This document shows, piece by piece, positions 15,925 through 23,021 of a DNA stretch of 23,021 nt. Within the stretch, counting starts at the first letter, position 1, and every line of letters begins with the position of its first letter. Under the pieces are notes generated by a model. That model saw only the letters and a list, made by a program, of their open reading frames with translations, was not told where the DNA came from and ran no database searches. Location of the stretch: the NCBI GenBank assembly GCA_003647375.1, contig QMMS01000033.1:1-23021 (forward strand), read 5' to 3'. The DNA is from Deltaproteobacteria bacterium. GTDB taxonomy: Bacteria; Desulfobacterota; Desulfobacteria; Desulfobacterales; B30-G6. A program made the position numbers and the translations under genes.

Positions 15925-16871
15925 ACCACAAACTTATATTTATTGCCATCGGTGGCAACTCGCTGATCAAGACCAAAAAACTGCGAACGGTAGAAGACCA
16001 GCACACGGCCATTCGTGAAACGATCCAAGATGTGGCCGATTTAATCCAGCGGAATTTTCAGGTGGTAATCTCCCACGGCAACGGACCCCAGGTGGGTTTC
16101 ATCATGCGCCGTTCCGAAATCGCCCGCCGGATGGCCGGACTTCACCTGGTCCCATTGGTCAATGTCGTGGCCGACACCCAGGGCTCCATCGGGTACCAGA
16201 TTCAGCAGTCCTTGAACAACGAGTTGGCAAATCGCAATACCAAAGGGCAGTGCGTCACTGTTGTCACCCAAGTCGTGGTGGACCGAGACGACCCGGGTTT
16301 TAAAAAACCGGCCAAACCGGTGGGTGAATTTTTTAACGATGAGCAGTTAGCGGAAATCCGCCGGGATTATCCGGACTGGTCCTTAGTCGAAGATGCGGGC
16401 CGCGGTTTTCGCCGTGTGGTGCCGTCTCCGAGACCCCTCGAGGTAATAGAAAGGCCGGTGATTGAATCGTTGCTCAACAGCGGATACCACGTGGTGACCG
16501 TAGGTGGCGGTGGCATTCCAGTGGTGCGAACAGACGAGGGTCTGGAGGGGGTGGATGCCGTGATCGACAAAGATTTGGCTTCAAGTTTGCTCGCCAACCA
16601 GTTGGATGCCGGCCTGCTCATCATCTCAACGGCGGTGGAGAGAGTCTTCCTGAACTTCGGCAAGCCCGCTGAGAAACCCATTGACAAAATGACCGTTGTC
16701 GAAGCGGAGCAATACATTGCGGAGGGACATTTCGCCCCCGGCAGCATGCTGCCCAAGATTCAATCTGCCCTGCTTTTTTTAAAAAACGGGGGACAAGAAG
16801 TAATCATCACCGCCCCCGAATTCATCAAAGAGGCCGTGACCAGTGGCCGCGGCACCCACATTGTGCCGTAG
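15921..16871 (+). CDS. yqeA: Carbamate kinase (YqeA/ArcC type)
   Basis: A 316-residue amino-acid-kinase-fold enzyme that transfers phosphate from carbamoyl phosphate to ADP, giving ATP, CO2 and ammonia. Typical features are the N-terminal [17 protein letters not shown] near residue 52, [10 protein letters not shown] and the [10 protein letters not shown] segment, with [14 protein letters not shown] in the C-terminal part. Its ATG overlaps the ygeY TGA by four bases (ATGA), showing tight coupling. In this locus it would harvest ATP from carbamoyl phosphate released by the YgeW-type transferase. Its stop codon lies only 10 bp before the left 301-bp inverted repeat. Confidence 0.94.
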   Translation: MNHKLIFIAIGGNSLIKTKKLRTVEDQHTAIRETIQDVADLIQRNFQVVISHGNGPQVGFIMRRSEIARRMAGLHLVPLVNVVADTQGSIGYQIQQSLNNELANRNTKGQCVTVVTQVVVDRDDPGFKKPAKPVGEFFNDEQLAEIRRDYPDWSLVEDAGRGFRRVVPSPRPLEVIERPVIESLLNSGYHVVTVGGGGIPVVRTDEGLEGVDAVIDKDLASSLLANQLDAGLLIISTAVERVFLNFGKPAEKPIDKMTVVEAEQYIAEGHFAPGSMLPKIQSALLFLKNGGQEVIITAPEFIKEAVTSGRGTHIVP

Positions 16872-16881
16872 AAGAAGACAA

Positions 16882-17182
16882 AGTAGATACCCGGGTCCAA
16901 AGAGCCCGGCACTGATTCAATCCTATAAGGGATTAATAATATACATATTCAGCGTGTGATAAATTCTAAATTCGAATATCGAAATACGAAACAAATCCAA
17001 ATATCAAATGCTCAAATGATTTAAACATTGCTTAAACTTGTATCTCCCAGGTCTTGTTTCGATCATTCGAATTTGGGTCATTCGGTATTGCCCTTCGACG
17101 TTGCTCAGGGCGGTGAGCCTGTCGAACCGTTTAGGATTTCGAATTTCGTGCTTCGGATTTAAGTAAATACCGCTATCGGCAT
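16882..17182 (+). repeat. Left copy of a 301-bp inverted repeat (IR-L)
   Basis: This 301-bp non-coding block is repeated in opposite orientation at 21046-21346 with about 18 mismatches by eye (about 94% identity) and no indels. It contains an internal REP-like hairpin (TTCGAC at 17094 with GTCGAA at 17121, GCTCA with TGAGC inside, GGGCGG loop), a CCGGG/CCCGG stem near its left end and several TTCGAA-rich degenerate stretches. It starts 10 bp after the carbamate kinase stop and ends 67 bp before ygeW. No coding sequence, transposase or target-site duplication was seen. The rest of the 16872-17249 gap is the ygeW leader. Confidence 0.92.
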
Positions 17183-17249
17183 AGACAAATATCTCTGACA
17201 TGGCCCAATGGACCAGGTTTTAAATGATAGAATAAAGGAGTACACCCTC

Positions 17250-18446
17250 ATGGACACCGTCAAAATCAAATCGCTCATCAATCAACTCTCGCATCTCGAC
17301 TACCACAATATGTATCTCAATGACTTTCTACTGACGTGGGAAAAGAGTGACGACGAAGTGTCGGCCACGTTTCTGGTGGCCGATATCCTGCGTGGTCTGC
17401 GTCAGAAAAATATCTCCAGCCGGATCTTCGACAGTGGTCTGGGCATTTCACTGTTCCGCGACCAATCCACACGCACGCGCTTCAGCTTTGCTAGTGCCTG
17501 CAATCTGTTGGGCTTGGAAGTTCAGGATCTGGATGAGAGCAAGTCCCAGGTCGGCCATGGCGAAACCGTGCGCGAGACCGCCAATATGATCTCTTTCATG
17601 GCCGACGTGATCGGTATCCGCGACGATATGTACATCGGCAAAGGCAACACCTACATGCGCGAAGTGGCCCGGGCAGTCCAGGAGGGTTATATAGAGAAAG
17701 TACTTGAGCAGCGGCCCACCTTGATCAATCTGCAGTGCGACATCGATCATCCCACCCAGTCCATGACCGACATGCTGCATCTGATCAATACTTTCGGAGG
17801 TGTGGAAAACCTCAAGGGAAAGAAGTTGGCCATGACCTGGGCCTACAGCCCTTCATACGGAAAACCGCTTTCCGTTCCCCAGGGTGTGATCGGACTGATG
17901 ACCCGTTTCGGTATGGAAGTCGTGCTGGCGCACCCGGAAGGTTACGAGGTGATGCCGGAAGTCGAAGAAGTTGCCCAACGAAATGCGGCCCGCGGTGGCG
18001 GTCGTTTCACCAAGGCCGACTCCATGGCCGAAGCCTTTGAGAATGCCCACATCGTTTATCCCAAAAGTTGGGCGCCCTTTTCAGCCATGGAAAAGCGCAC
18101 CGATTTGTTCGGCGGAGGCGATCATGAAGGCATCGCGGCCCTAGAGAAGGAGTTGCTATCTCAGAATGCCAACCATAAGAATTGGGAGTGCACCGAGGAA
18201 CTGATGGCCACCACCAACGATGGCAGCGCCCTGTACATGCATTGTCTGCCCGCCGACATCACGGGAGTAAGTTGTGATGAGGGCGAAGTCCAGGCCAGCG
18301 TATTCGATCGCTATCGCGTGCCCATGTATATGGAGGCCAGTTACAAACCGTACATCATCGCCGCCATGATTCTGATGAGCAAAGTAAAATGCCCGGCGGA
18401 CACCCTTGAAGCTATGCTTGCGGCAGGTCTTGCACGGATTCGGTGA
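17250..18446 (+). CDS. ygeW: YgeW-type carbamoyltransferase (ATCase/OTCase superfamily)
   Basis: A 398-residue carbamoyltransferase homologue, the same length as E. coli YgeW (about 396). It has the carbamoyl-phosphate signature S73-TRTR77 in FRDQSTRTRFSF, the middle block HPTQSMTDMLHL and the late MHCLPADITG motif of the OTC/AOTC side of the family. ATG 17250 follows AAAGGAG at nine bases, and upstream in-frame codons back to 17208 lack a start site. YgeW homologues are linked to ygeX, ygeY and carbamate kinase; a role in phosphorolysis of a ureido compound to carbamoyl phosphate fits the neighbours. The gene is the first of the two genes between the inverted repeats. Confidence 0.92.
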   Translation: MDTVKIKSLINQLSHLDYHNMYLNDFLLTWEKSDDEVSATFLVADILRGLRQKNISSRIFDSGLGISLFRDQSTRTRFSFASACNLLGLEVQDLDESKSQVGHGETVRETANMISFMADVIGIRDDMYIGKGNTYMREVARAVQEGYIEKVLEQRPTLINLQCDIDHPTQSMTDMLHLINTFGGVENLKGKKLAMTWAYSPSYGKPLSVPQGVIGLMTRFGMEVVLAHPEGYEVMPEVEEVAQRNAARGGGRFTKADSMAEAFENAHIVYPKSWAPFSAMEKRTDLFGGGDHEGIAALEKELLSQNANHKNWECTEELMATTNDGSALYMHCLPADITGVSCDEGEVQASVFDRYRVPMYMEASYKPYIIAAMILMSKVKCPADTLEAMLAAGLARIR

Positions 18447-18484
18447 AATCGGTATTTATGCAGGGAACAATAGGAGTGGGGGAA

Positions 18485-21046
18485 ATGATATCTTTTTCAT
18501 TAAACGGTCAGAAGACGGCGTTTGCAGGCGATCCTAAGACACCCATCTTAACCTACCTCAGGCAAGAGAAGGGGATTACTTCCGCTAAGGACGGCTGCTC
18601 AGGCCAGGCCGCCTGCGGTGCCTGTCTGGTAGAAGTGGGCGGCAAGGCTGCTTTGGCCTGCTCAACGCCTATGCGCAAGATTGCAGACAAAGAAGTGGTT
18701 ACCCTGGAAGGGTTTCCGGAAAGTCTGCTGCGCACCCTGGGGCGTGCCTTTGTCTCCAAGGGTGCTGTACAGTGTGGTTTTTGCACTCCGGGTTTTTTGA
18801 CACGGACCAAGATCCTGTTGGAAAAAAATCCCAACCCTACCCGCCAAGAGGTTGTCAACGCCATACGTTTACACCTTTGCCGCTGCACGGGTTACGTCAA
18901 GATCGTGGACGCCGTGCTCGAAGCAGCCGCTGCCCTGGGTGAAGGGCGGGAGATTCCCTTTGAAGATGGAGCCGGCATCGGTATCTCCAGCCCCAAATAC
19001 AGGGCCTTCGAACGCGCCATCGGCCGTAAACCCTTTATCGACGACTTGCGCTTTGATGGCATGGTCCACGGCACCCTGCGCTTTAGCGACCACCCGCGCG
19101 CAAGGGTTCTTTCCATGAACGTAAATGAAGCCGGCAAAGCCCCCGGCGTTATCCGTATATTCACCGCCGAGGACATTCCCGGTGAACGCAACGTGGGCCC
19201 GATCGTTCAGGATTGGCCGGTCATGATCAAGGTCGGCGAAATCACCCGTTACATCGGCGACGTGCTCGCCGGTGTGGTTGCTGAAACCGAAGACCAGGCC
19301 CGCGAAGCGGCCAAACTGATACACGTCGAGTACGAAGTTCTTGAACCACTGACGGACATGACCAAAGCTGAAACCAGTCCTGTCAAAATCCATGCGGATG
19401 GCAACGTGTTGTTCACTCAGACCATCAGCCGGGGCGAGCCTGTGGAAAAAATTCTGGCCGGGTCCGCCCATGTGGCCAGGGGCGTTCTTGGCACTCAGAT
19501 GGTGGACCACGGCTTTCTCGAAACCGAGTCCTCCGTGGCGGTACCCTTTAAAGCCGGAGTGCAGGTTTATTCCCAGAGTCAGGGCATCTACGCCGATCAC
19601 CACGAAATTGCTTCTCTTCTTGGATATTCCCCGGAAAAGGTGGTGGTGACCCTGGTGGACTGCGGGGGCGCCTTTGGCGGCAAAGAAGATTAGACCGTAC
19701 AGGGCCACGCCGCGCTGTACTGCCATCATTTAGGCAGACCCGTGAAAGTCCGTCTGTCCCGGCCTGAATCCATCCGCATGCATCCCAAGCGCCATCCCAT
19801 GCGGTTGGACTACGCCCTGGGTTGCGACGAGACCGGCAAACTTACCGCTTTTAAAGCCGACATTCTCGCCGATACCGGAGCCTATGCCTCTGTGGGTGGT
19901 CCGGTGTTGGGACGCGCCGTCACCCATGCCGCCGGCGCATACTATGTGCCCAACGTGAAAATCGAGGGCAAAGCCGTTTACACCAACAACATCCCCGGTG
20001 GCGCCATGCGCGGTTTCGGCGTCAACCAGGTCACCTTCGCCATGGAAACGATGGTCGAGGAACTGTGCGGGATGGGCGGCTTCGATTCCTGGCAGTTCCG
20101 CTACGACAATGCACTGGACACCGGTCTGATGACCACCACCGGCCAGGTGCTCGGAGAAGGCGTGGGACTCAGGCGGACCTTGCTGGCCGTCAAGGATGCC
20201 TATGAAAAGGCCGAGTACAAAGGCCTTTCTCTTGGTATTAAAAACTGCGGTATGGGCAACGGCATGGTGGAAGTCAGCGAGGTTAAAATTGAGGTCCTGC
20301 CGGACGGGAAGTTGCTTTTGCATCACGGCTGGACCGAGATGGGTCAGGGCATTCACACCGTAGCCCGGCAGATCCTGTGCAAAGCGGTTGGATTGAGCAA
20401 TTGTGAATTGATCGACATCAAGGTGACCACCGCTTCGGCGACTGTCGGCGGTGTAACCACCGCTAGCCGTGGCACCATGCTCCTTGGCCGTTCCATCATC
20501 GATGCGGCCCTGAAGCTGAAAAAGGACCTCGAAAGTAATTCTCTTAAAGAACTGGCAGGCCGCATTTATGAGGGTAGCTTTGTCTGCGACTACACCCATG
20601 CCGAGGGTAAACCCGGCAAGATTATTTCTCACATCGCTTACGGGTTTGCGACTCACCTGGCGATTCTGGACGAAAAGGGCGGCGTGGATACCATTTATGC
20701 GGCCCACGACTCGGGCCGGGTCATCAACCCGCTGCTTTTTGAGGGGCAGATCGAGGGCGGTGTGGTCATGGGCCTCGGTTATGCCCTGAGCGAAAAAGTG
20801 CTCCTGGAAAAAGGTCGCCTGACCTCTGAAAAGTACATTTCTCTCGGCATTCCCAAGTCGGCCAAGGTGCCGCGCATTGTGCCCATTGCCGTGGAGGAAG
20901 ATGATCCCGAGGGCGCCTTCGGTGCCAAAGGCGTCGGTGAGATTGTGTGCATCCCTACGGCACCGGCCATTGCCAACGCTTTTTACAGTTACGACGGTAT
21001 CAGGCGGTACACGCTGCCCTTGAGTCCGCCCGCCAAGTCCGGGTAA
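18485..21046 (+). pseudogene. xdhD: XdhD-type (selenium-dependent-type) xanthine dehydrogenase, 2Fe-2S plus molybdopterin domains, interrupted by in-frame TAG
   Basis: Reading through one TAG (19691-19693, codon 403) gives a continuous 853-residue molybdenum hydroxylase. Residues 1-150 carry two [2Fe-2S] sites: C38/C44/C47/C59 and C97/C100/C132/C134. The molybdopterin part starts about residue 175 and has the SQSQG motif, FGGKED just before the TAG, GGAMRGFG and the catalytic Glu819 in GAKGVGE. A FAD domain is absent, as in E. coli XdhD and the family annotated as selenium-dependent xanthine dehydrogenase, where a labile selenium (not Sec) may be used. ATG 18485 has AGGAG at eight bases. The TAG replaces one residue between KED and TVQGHAALYCHH, with frame and homology intact on both sides. 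It may be a pseudogene, a read-through gene or a sequence error; conservation of both halves suggests a recent event. Confidence 0.85.
19691..19693 (+). other. In-frame TAG in xdhD-like gene
   Basis: TAG follows GGAFGGKED and is followed in the same frame by TVQGHAALYCHHLGRPVK, a strictly family-like continuation. A single-base change from TTG, CAG or AAG would create it. TAG also ends at least five other genes here (AOR, ferredoxin, EutA, HD protein, carbamate kinase), so general reassignment of TAG is unlikely. Confidence 0.9.
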
Positions 21047-21346
21047 TGCTGATGGCGGTAGTTACTTAAATCCGAAGCACAAAATTCGAAATCCTAAACG
21101 GTTCGACAGGCTCACCGCCCTGAGCAACGTCGAAGGGCAATATCGAATGATCCAAATTCGAATGATCCAAACAAGACCTTGGAGATACAAGTTTAAGCTA
21201 TGTTTAAATCATTTGAGCATTTGACATTTGGATTTGTTTCGTATTTCGATATTCGGATTTAGAATTTATCACACGCTGAATGTACATAATATTAATCCCT
21301 TATAGGACTGAATCAGTGCCGGGCCATTTGGACCCGGGTATCTACT
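21046..21346 (-). repeat. Right copy of the 301-bp inverted repeat (IR-R)
   Basis: This is the inverted partner of the block at 16882-17182, of equal length. It starts on the last base of the xdh stop codon and ends 15 bp before ssnA, right beside the ssnA ribosome site (AAGGAGG). The 21047-21361 gap holds nothing else. The two copies enclose 3863 bp with ygeW and xdh. Confidence 0.92.
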
Positions 21347-21361
21347 CGAAGGAGGGGCTAA

Positions 21362-22648
21362 ATGACGCTATATTTGAAAAACGCGAACTACCTCGACGCG
21401 AAAACCCTAGAACTTCGCAAAACCCATCTCGCGGTCGAGCCGGGCCCCACGGGTGGCTTGATCTTCCGTGATTCCACCCCCTCCGATGGTGAACTGTCGA
21501 TTCAGGACAGGGTGGTGGACTGCCGGGGCCGTCTCGTGACCAGGTCTTTTGCCTGCGGCCATCATCACATCTATTCCACACTTGCCCGAGGCATGCCCGC
21601 TCCGCCGCGGATCCCCACCAATTTTCTTGAGGTCCTGGAAACCATCTGGTGGCGGGTGGACAAGCGCCTCGATCGCGACATGATCGAGGCCAGTGCCCTG
21701 GCCGCGGCCCTTCACATGGCCAAGCACGGCGTAACTTTCTGCGTTGATCATCATTCCTCCCCGTACGCCACCGAGGGGTCCCTTAAAACCATTGCCCGGG
21801 CTTTTGAAAAGATAGGGCTCGGCCACTTGCTGTGCTACGAAAATTCCTGTCGGGACGGCCAGAGCTGCATGGAAGCAGGCCTTGCCGAAACCGACGCATA
21901 CCTCTCTTCAGGCCGCAAGGGCCACGTGGGGCTGCACGCCTCGTTCACCGTCGACGATGATCTGCTTGAAAAATCCATTGAACTCGCCCGCAAGCACGGA
22001 ACCGGGCTGCATGTACACGTGGCTGAGGCTCCGGCTGACCAGGATCACTGCCTCAAGACCTACGGTAAGCGCGTGATTCAGCGTCTGCACGAATTCGGTG
22101 CATTGGAAAGTCCTCACACCATCCTGGGCCACTGTGTGTTCCTTGACGACAATGAAAAAAAATGCTTGCGCGAATCCCCGGTGTGGGTCGTTCAGAACGT
22201 GGAGAGCAACCAGAACAACAACGTAGGGACGACCGGCTATACCGGGCTGACCGGCAACGTCATGCTCGGCACCGACGGCATGCACAGCGACATGCTGCGC
22301 AGCGCCAAAGCTGCCTATCTTGCAGGGCAAAATACCGAAGGCGTTTCCCCGGATCAGATGTATGAGCGCTTCCGCAACGTGCATCGTTTCACCAAGACCT
22401 TGGGCGCCGAGGGTGACGGCGATAACAACCTGGTCATTCTAGACTACGACACCCCCACGGAAATAACCTCCGGAAACTTCACCGGCCACTTCATCTACGG
22501 CCTCGAATCCAACCATGTCCTGAGCGTCATTGCCCAGGGCAAAGTAATCGTCGAGGAACGCAGGCTCACCAGTGTTGACGAGGCTGAAATTCTGGCCTAT
22601 GCCCGCGAGCAGGGCCTTCGTCTCTGGAAGAAACTGGAAGAAGCATAA
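21362..22648 (+). CDS. ssnA: SsnA-type aminohydrolase (amidohydrolase superfamily)
   Basis: A 428-residue metal-dependent amidohydrolase of the SsnA group, related to guanine deaminase and chlorohydrolases. The first metal site is in ACGHHHIYSTLARGM (His67/His69 region); further ligands are HVAEAPADQDH, LGHCVFLD and LGTDGMHSDM. ATG 21362 follows AAGGAGGGG at about six bases. SsnA homologues accompany xdhD, ygeW, ygeX and ygfK genes in E. coli and anaerobes and are thought to open or deaminate a purine-derived ring; the exact reaction is not established by this sequence. It probably forms the end of the operon, read after the inverted-repeat unit. Confidence 0.93.
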   Translation: MTLYLKNANYLDAKTLELRKTHLAVEPGPTGGLIFRDSTPSDGELSIQDRVVDCRGRLVTRSFACGHHHIYSTLARGMPAPPRIPTNFLEVLETIWWRVDKRLDRDMIEASALAAALHMAKHGVTFCVDHHSSPYATEGSLKTIARAFEKIGLGHLLCYENSCRDGQSCMEAGLAETDAYLSSGRKGHVGLHASFTVDDDLLEKSIELARKHGTGLHVHVAEAPADQDHCLKTYGKRVIQRLHEFGALESPHTILGHCVFLDDNEKKCLRESPVWVVQNVESNQNNNVGTTGYTGLTGNVMLGTDGMHSDMLRSAKAAYLAGQNTEGVSPDQMYERFRNVHRFTKTLGAEGDGDNNLVILDYDTPTEITSGNFTGHFIYGLESNHVLSVIAQGKVIVEERRLTSVDEAEILAYAREQGLRLWKKLEEA

Positions 22649-22677
22649 GACCGGTGTCGTCTAATGGTTTTTATGGT

Positions 22678-22714
22678 AAAAAAAAATTAGGATCATCTCC
22701 AAAAGAGTTGATCC
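22678..22714 (-). terminator. Rho-independent terminator oriented for minus-strand transcripts
   Basis: GGATCA (22690-22695) pairs with TGATCC (22709-22714), with inner CTC/GAG and a CAAAA loop. On the minus strand the hairpin is followed, after TAA, by nine T's (22686-22678). It would stop transcription coming from a gene to the right of the window and protect the ssnA end. Confidence 0.6.
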
Positions 22715-22721
22715 AAATTAA

Positions 22722-22750
22722 GGATTCAAGGATTCCAGGGGTCCAGGGTT
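22722..22750. repeat. Degenerate short repeat left of the four-helix-bundle remnant
   Basis: GGATTCAAGGATTCCAGGGG and the following GTCCAGGG are made of degenerate 9-bp units. The same units, inverted and in a different order, occur at about 22960-22998, so they flank the remnant gene. Confidence 0.55.
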
Positions 22751-22779
22751 CGAGTGAGATGAAGTGAGGTATCAGCTAA

Positions 22780-22973
22780 ATGCTTAAGAATTATAAAGAG
22801 TTAAAAGTCTGGGAAAAAGCGTATAAACTTTGTTTTGATAAACAATGATATCTGGCTATTTGGGTTATGTGGAGAAAGAAAGGCTTGAGGAATTAAGAAT
22901 GAAGATCGGGGCTGTAGAGAGAATGCTGAAAGCGATGATCAAATCCCTGGAAAACAAACACTTGAATCCTTGA
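22780..22973 (+). pseudogene. Four-helix-bundle (23S rRNA IVS-type) protein, internally deleted
   Basis: The first 22 codons (22780-22848) give MLKNYKELKVWEKAYKLC.., the typical N-terminus of the four-helix-bundle/S23 protein family, and then a TGA. From 22851 in another frame, 40 codons give GYLGYVEKERLEELR and VERMLKAMIKSLENKHLNP, the typical C-terminus. The middle, about 60 residues in family members of roughly 120, is missing. The gene is therefore an internal deletion derivative and non-functional. The function of these proteins is unknown; they are common as dispersed copies in anaerobic bacteria. The remaining part of the 22649-23021 gap holds a terminator and the flanking repeats. Confidence 0.75.
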
Positions 22974-22998
22974 ATCCTGGACCCCTGGGACCCTTTCT
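22960..22998. repeat. Degenerate short repeat at the 3' end of the remnant
   Basis: ACTTGAATCCTTGAATCCTG and CCTGGACCCCTGGGACCC repeat the units seen at 22722-22750 on the opposite strand. They overlap the last codons and stop of the remnant gene. Confidence 0.55.
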
Positions 22999-23021
22999 CC
23001 CAACTAATCGGGAGAAGAACC

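Noticed and set aside
16882..17182. IR-L as an insertion sequence end
   Set aside because: No transposase gene, terminal inverted repeats or target duplication were visible, so it is reported only as a repeat.
19691..19693. Pyrrolysine as the firm explanation of the TAG
   Set aside because: TAG is a common stop in this window and no pyl genes are visible; kept only as a hypothesis to test.
18869..20707. Two long minus-strand ORFs across the xdh-like gene
   Set aside because: Shadows of the conserved plus-strand molybdopterin domain; His/Gly-rich composition typical of antisense frames.
21221..21249. Promoter inside IR-R reading toward ssnA (TTGACA at 21221)
   Set aside because: No acceptable -10 at 15-18 bases, and the equivalent site in IR-L is changed to TTGATA.

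Overview
This window is most consistent with a strictly anaerobic sulfate-reducer-type Desulfobacterota (Desulfobacterales-like) chromosome. The indications are a tungsten/molybdopterin aldehyde:ferredoxin oxidoreductase with a four-cluster ferredoxin, a probable selenocysteine-containing DsbA-like protein, a non-pyrrolysine MttB-type methyltransferase, and an anaerobic purine/ureide catabolic cluster with a selenium-dependent-type molybdenum hydroxylase. The organism assignment is inference from gene content only. No tRNA, rRNA, CRISPR array or complete insertion sequence was seen.

Left part (1-5400): the 3' portion of an AOR-family oxidoreductase gene, its ferredoxin partner and an EutA-like ASKHA reactivase lie in tandem. 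They converge, across a long imperfect stem-loop element, on a minus-strand MoaD/ThiS-like protein. Next comes an IclR regulator with a palindrome just upstream of its start, overlapped by an HD-domain phosphohydrolase. Middle (5400-11560): a secreted DsbA-like protein whose first redox cysteine codon is TGA (U-P-Y-C) followed at once by a SECIS-like hairpin; a three-gene hipBST toxin-antitoxin operon with three matching palindromic operators spaced exactly 71 bp apart; a divergent MttB-superfamily methyltransferase; a small STAS-like protein; and a minus-strand trans-sulfuration-type PLP enzyme preceded by a possible 35-residue ORF.

Right part (11690-22650): a purine-catabolism locus in the order adenine deaminase, YheO-type regulator, ygeX (2,3-diaminopropionate ammonia-lyase), ygeY (M20 hydrolase), yqeA (carbamate kinase), ygeW (carbamoyltransferase-like), xdhD-type 2Fe-2S/molybdopterin dehydrogenase, ssnA (aminohydrolase). 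Together these could deaminate and oxidise purines, carry ureido intermediates to carbamoyl phosphate (ATP via carbamate kinase) and convert diaminopropionate to pyruvate and ammonia. The ygeW-xdh pair is enclosed by two 301-bp inverted repeats about 94% identical by eye with no indels. The xdh gene carries an in-frame TAG inside its conserved FGGKED region, so it is broken, read through, or a sequencing artefact. The right end (22650-23021) holds a minus-strand-oriented terminator hairpin and an internally deleted four-helix-bundle (23S rRNA IVS-type) gene between short degenerate repeats.

The features most worth a second look are the TGA-encoded UPYC motif with its hairpin, the inverted-repeat-bounded ygeW-xdh unit with its internal amber codon, and the evenly spaced HipB operators.
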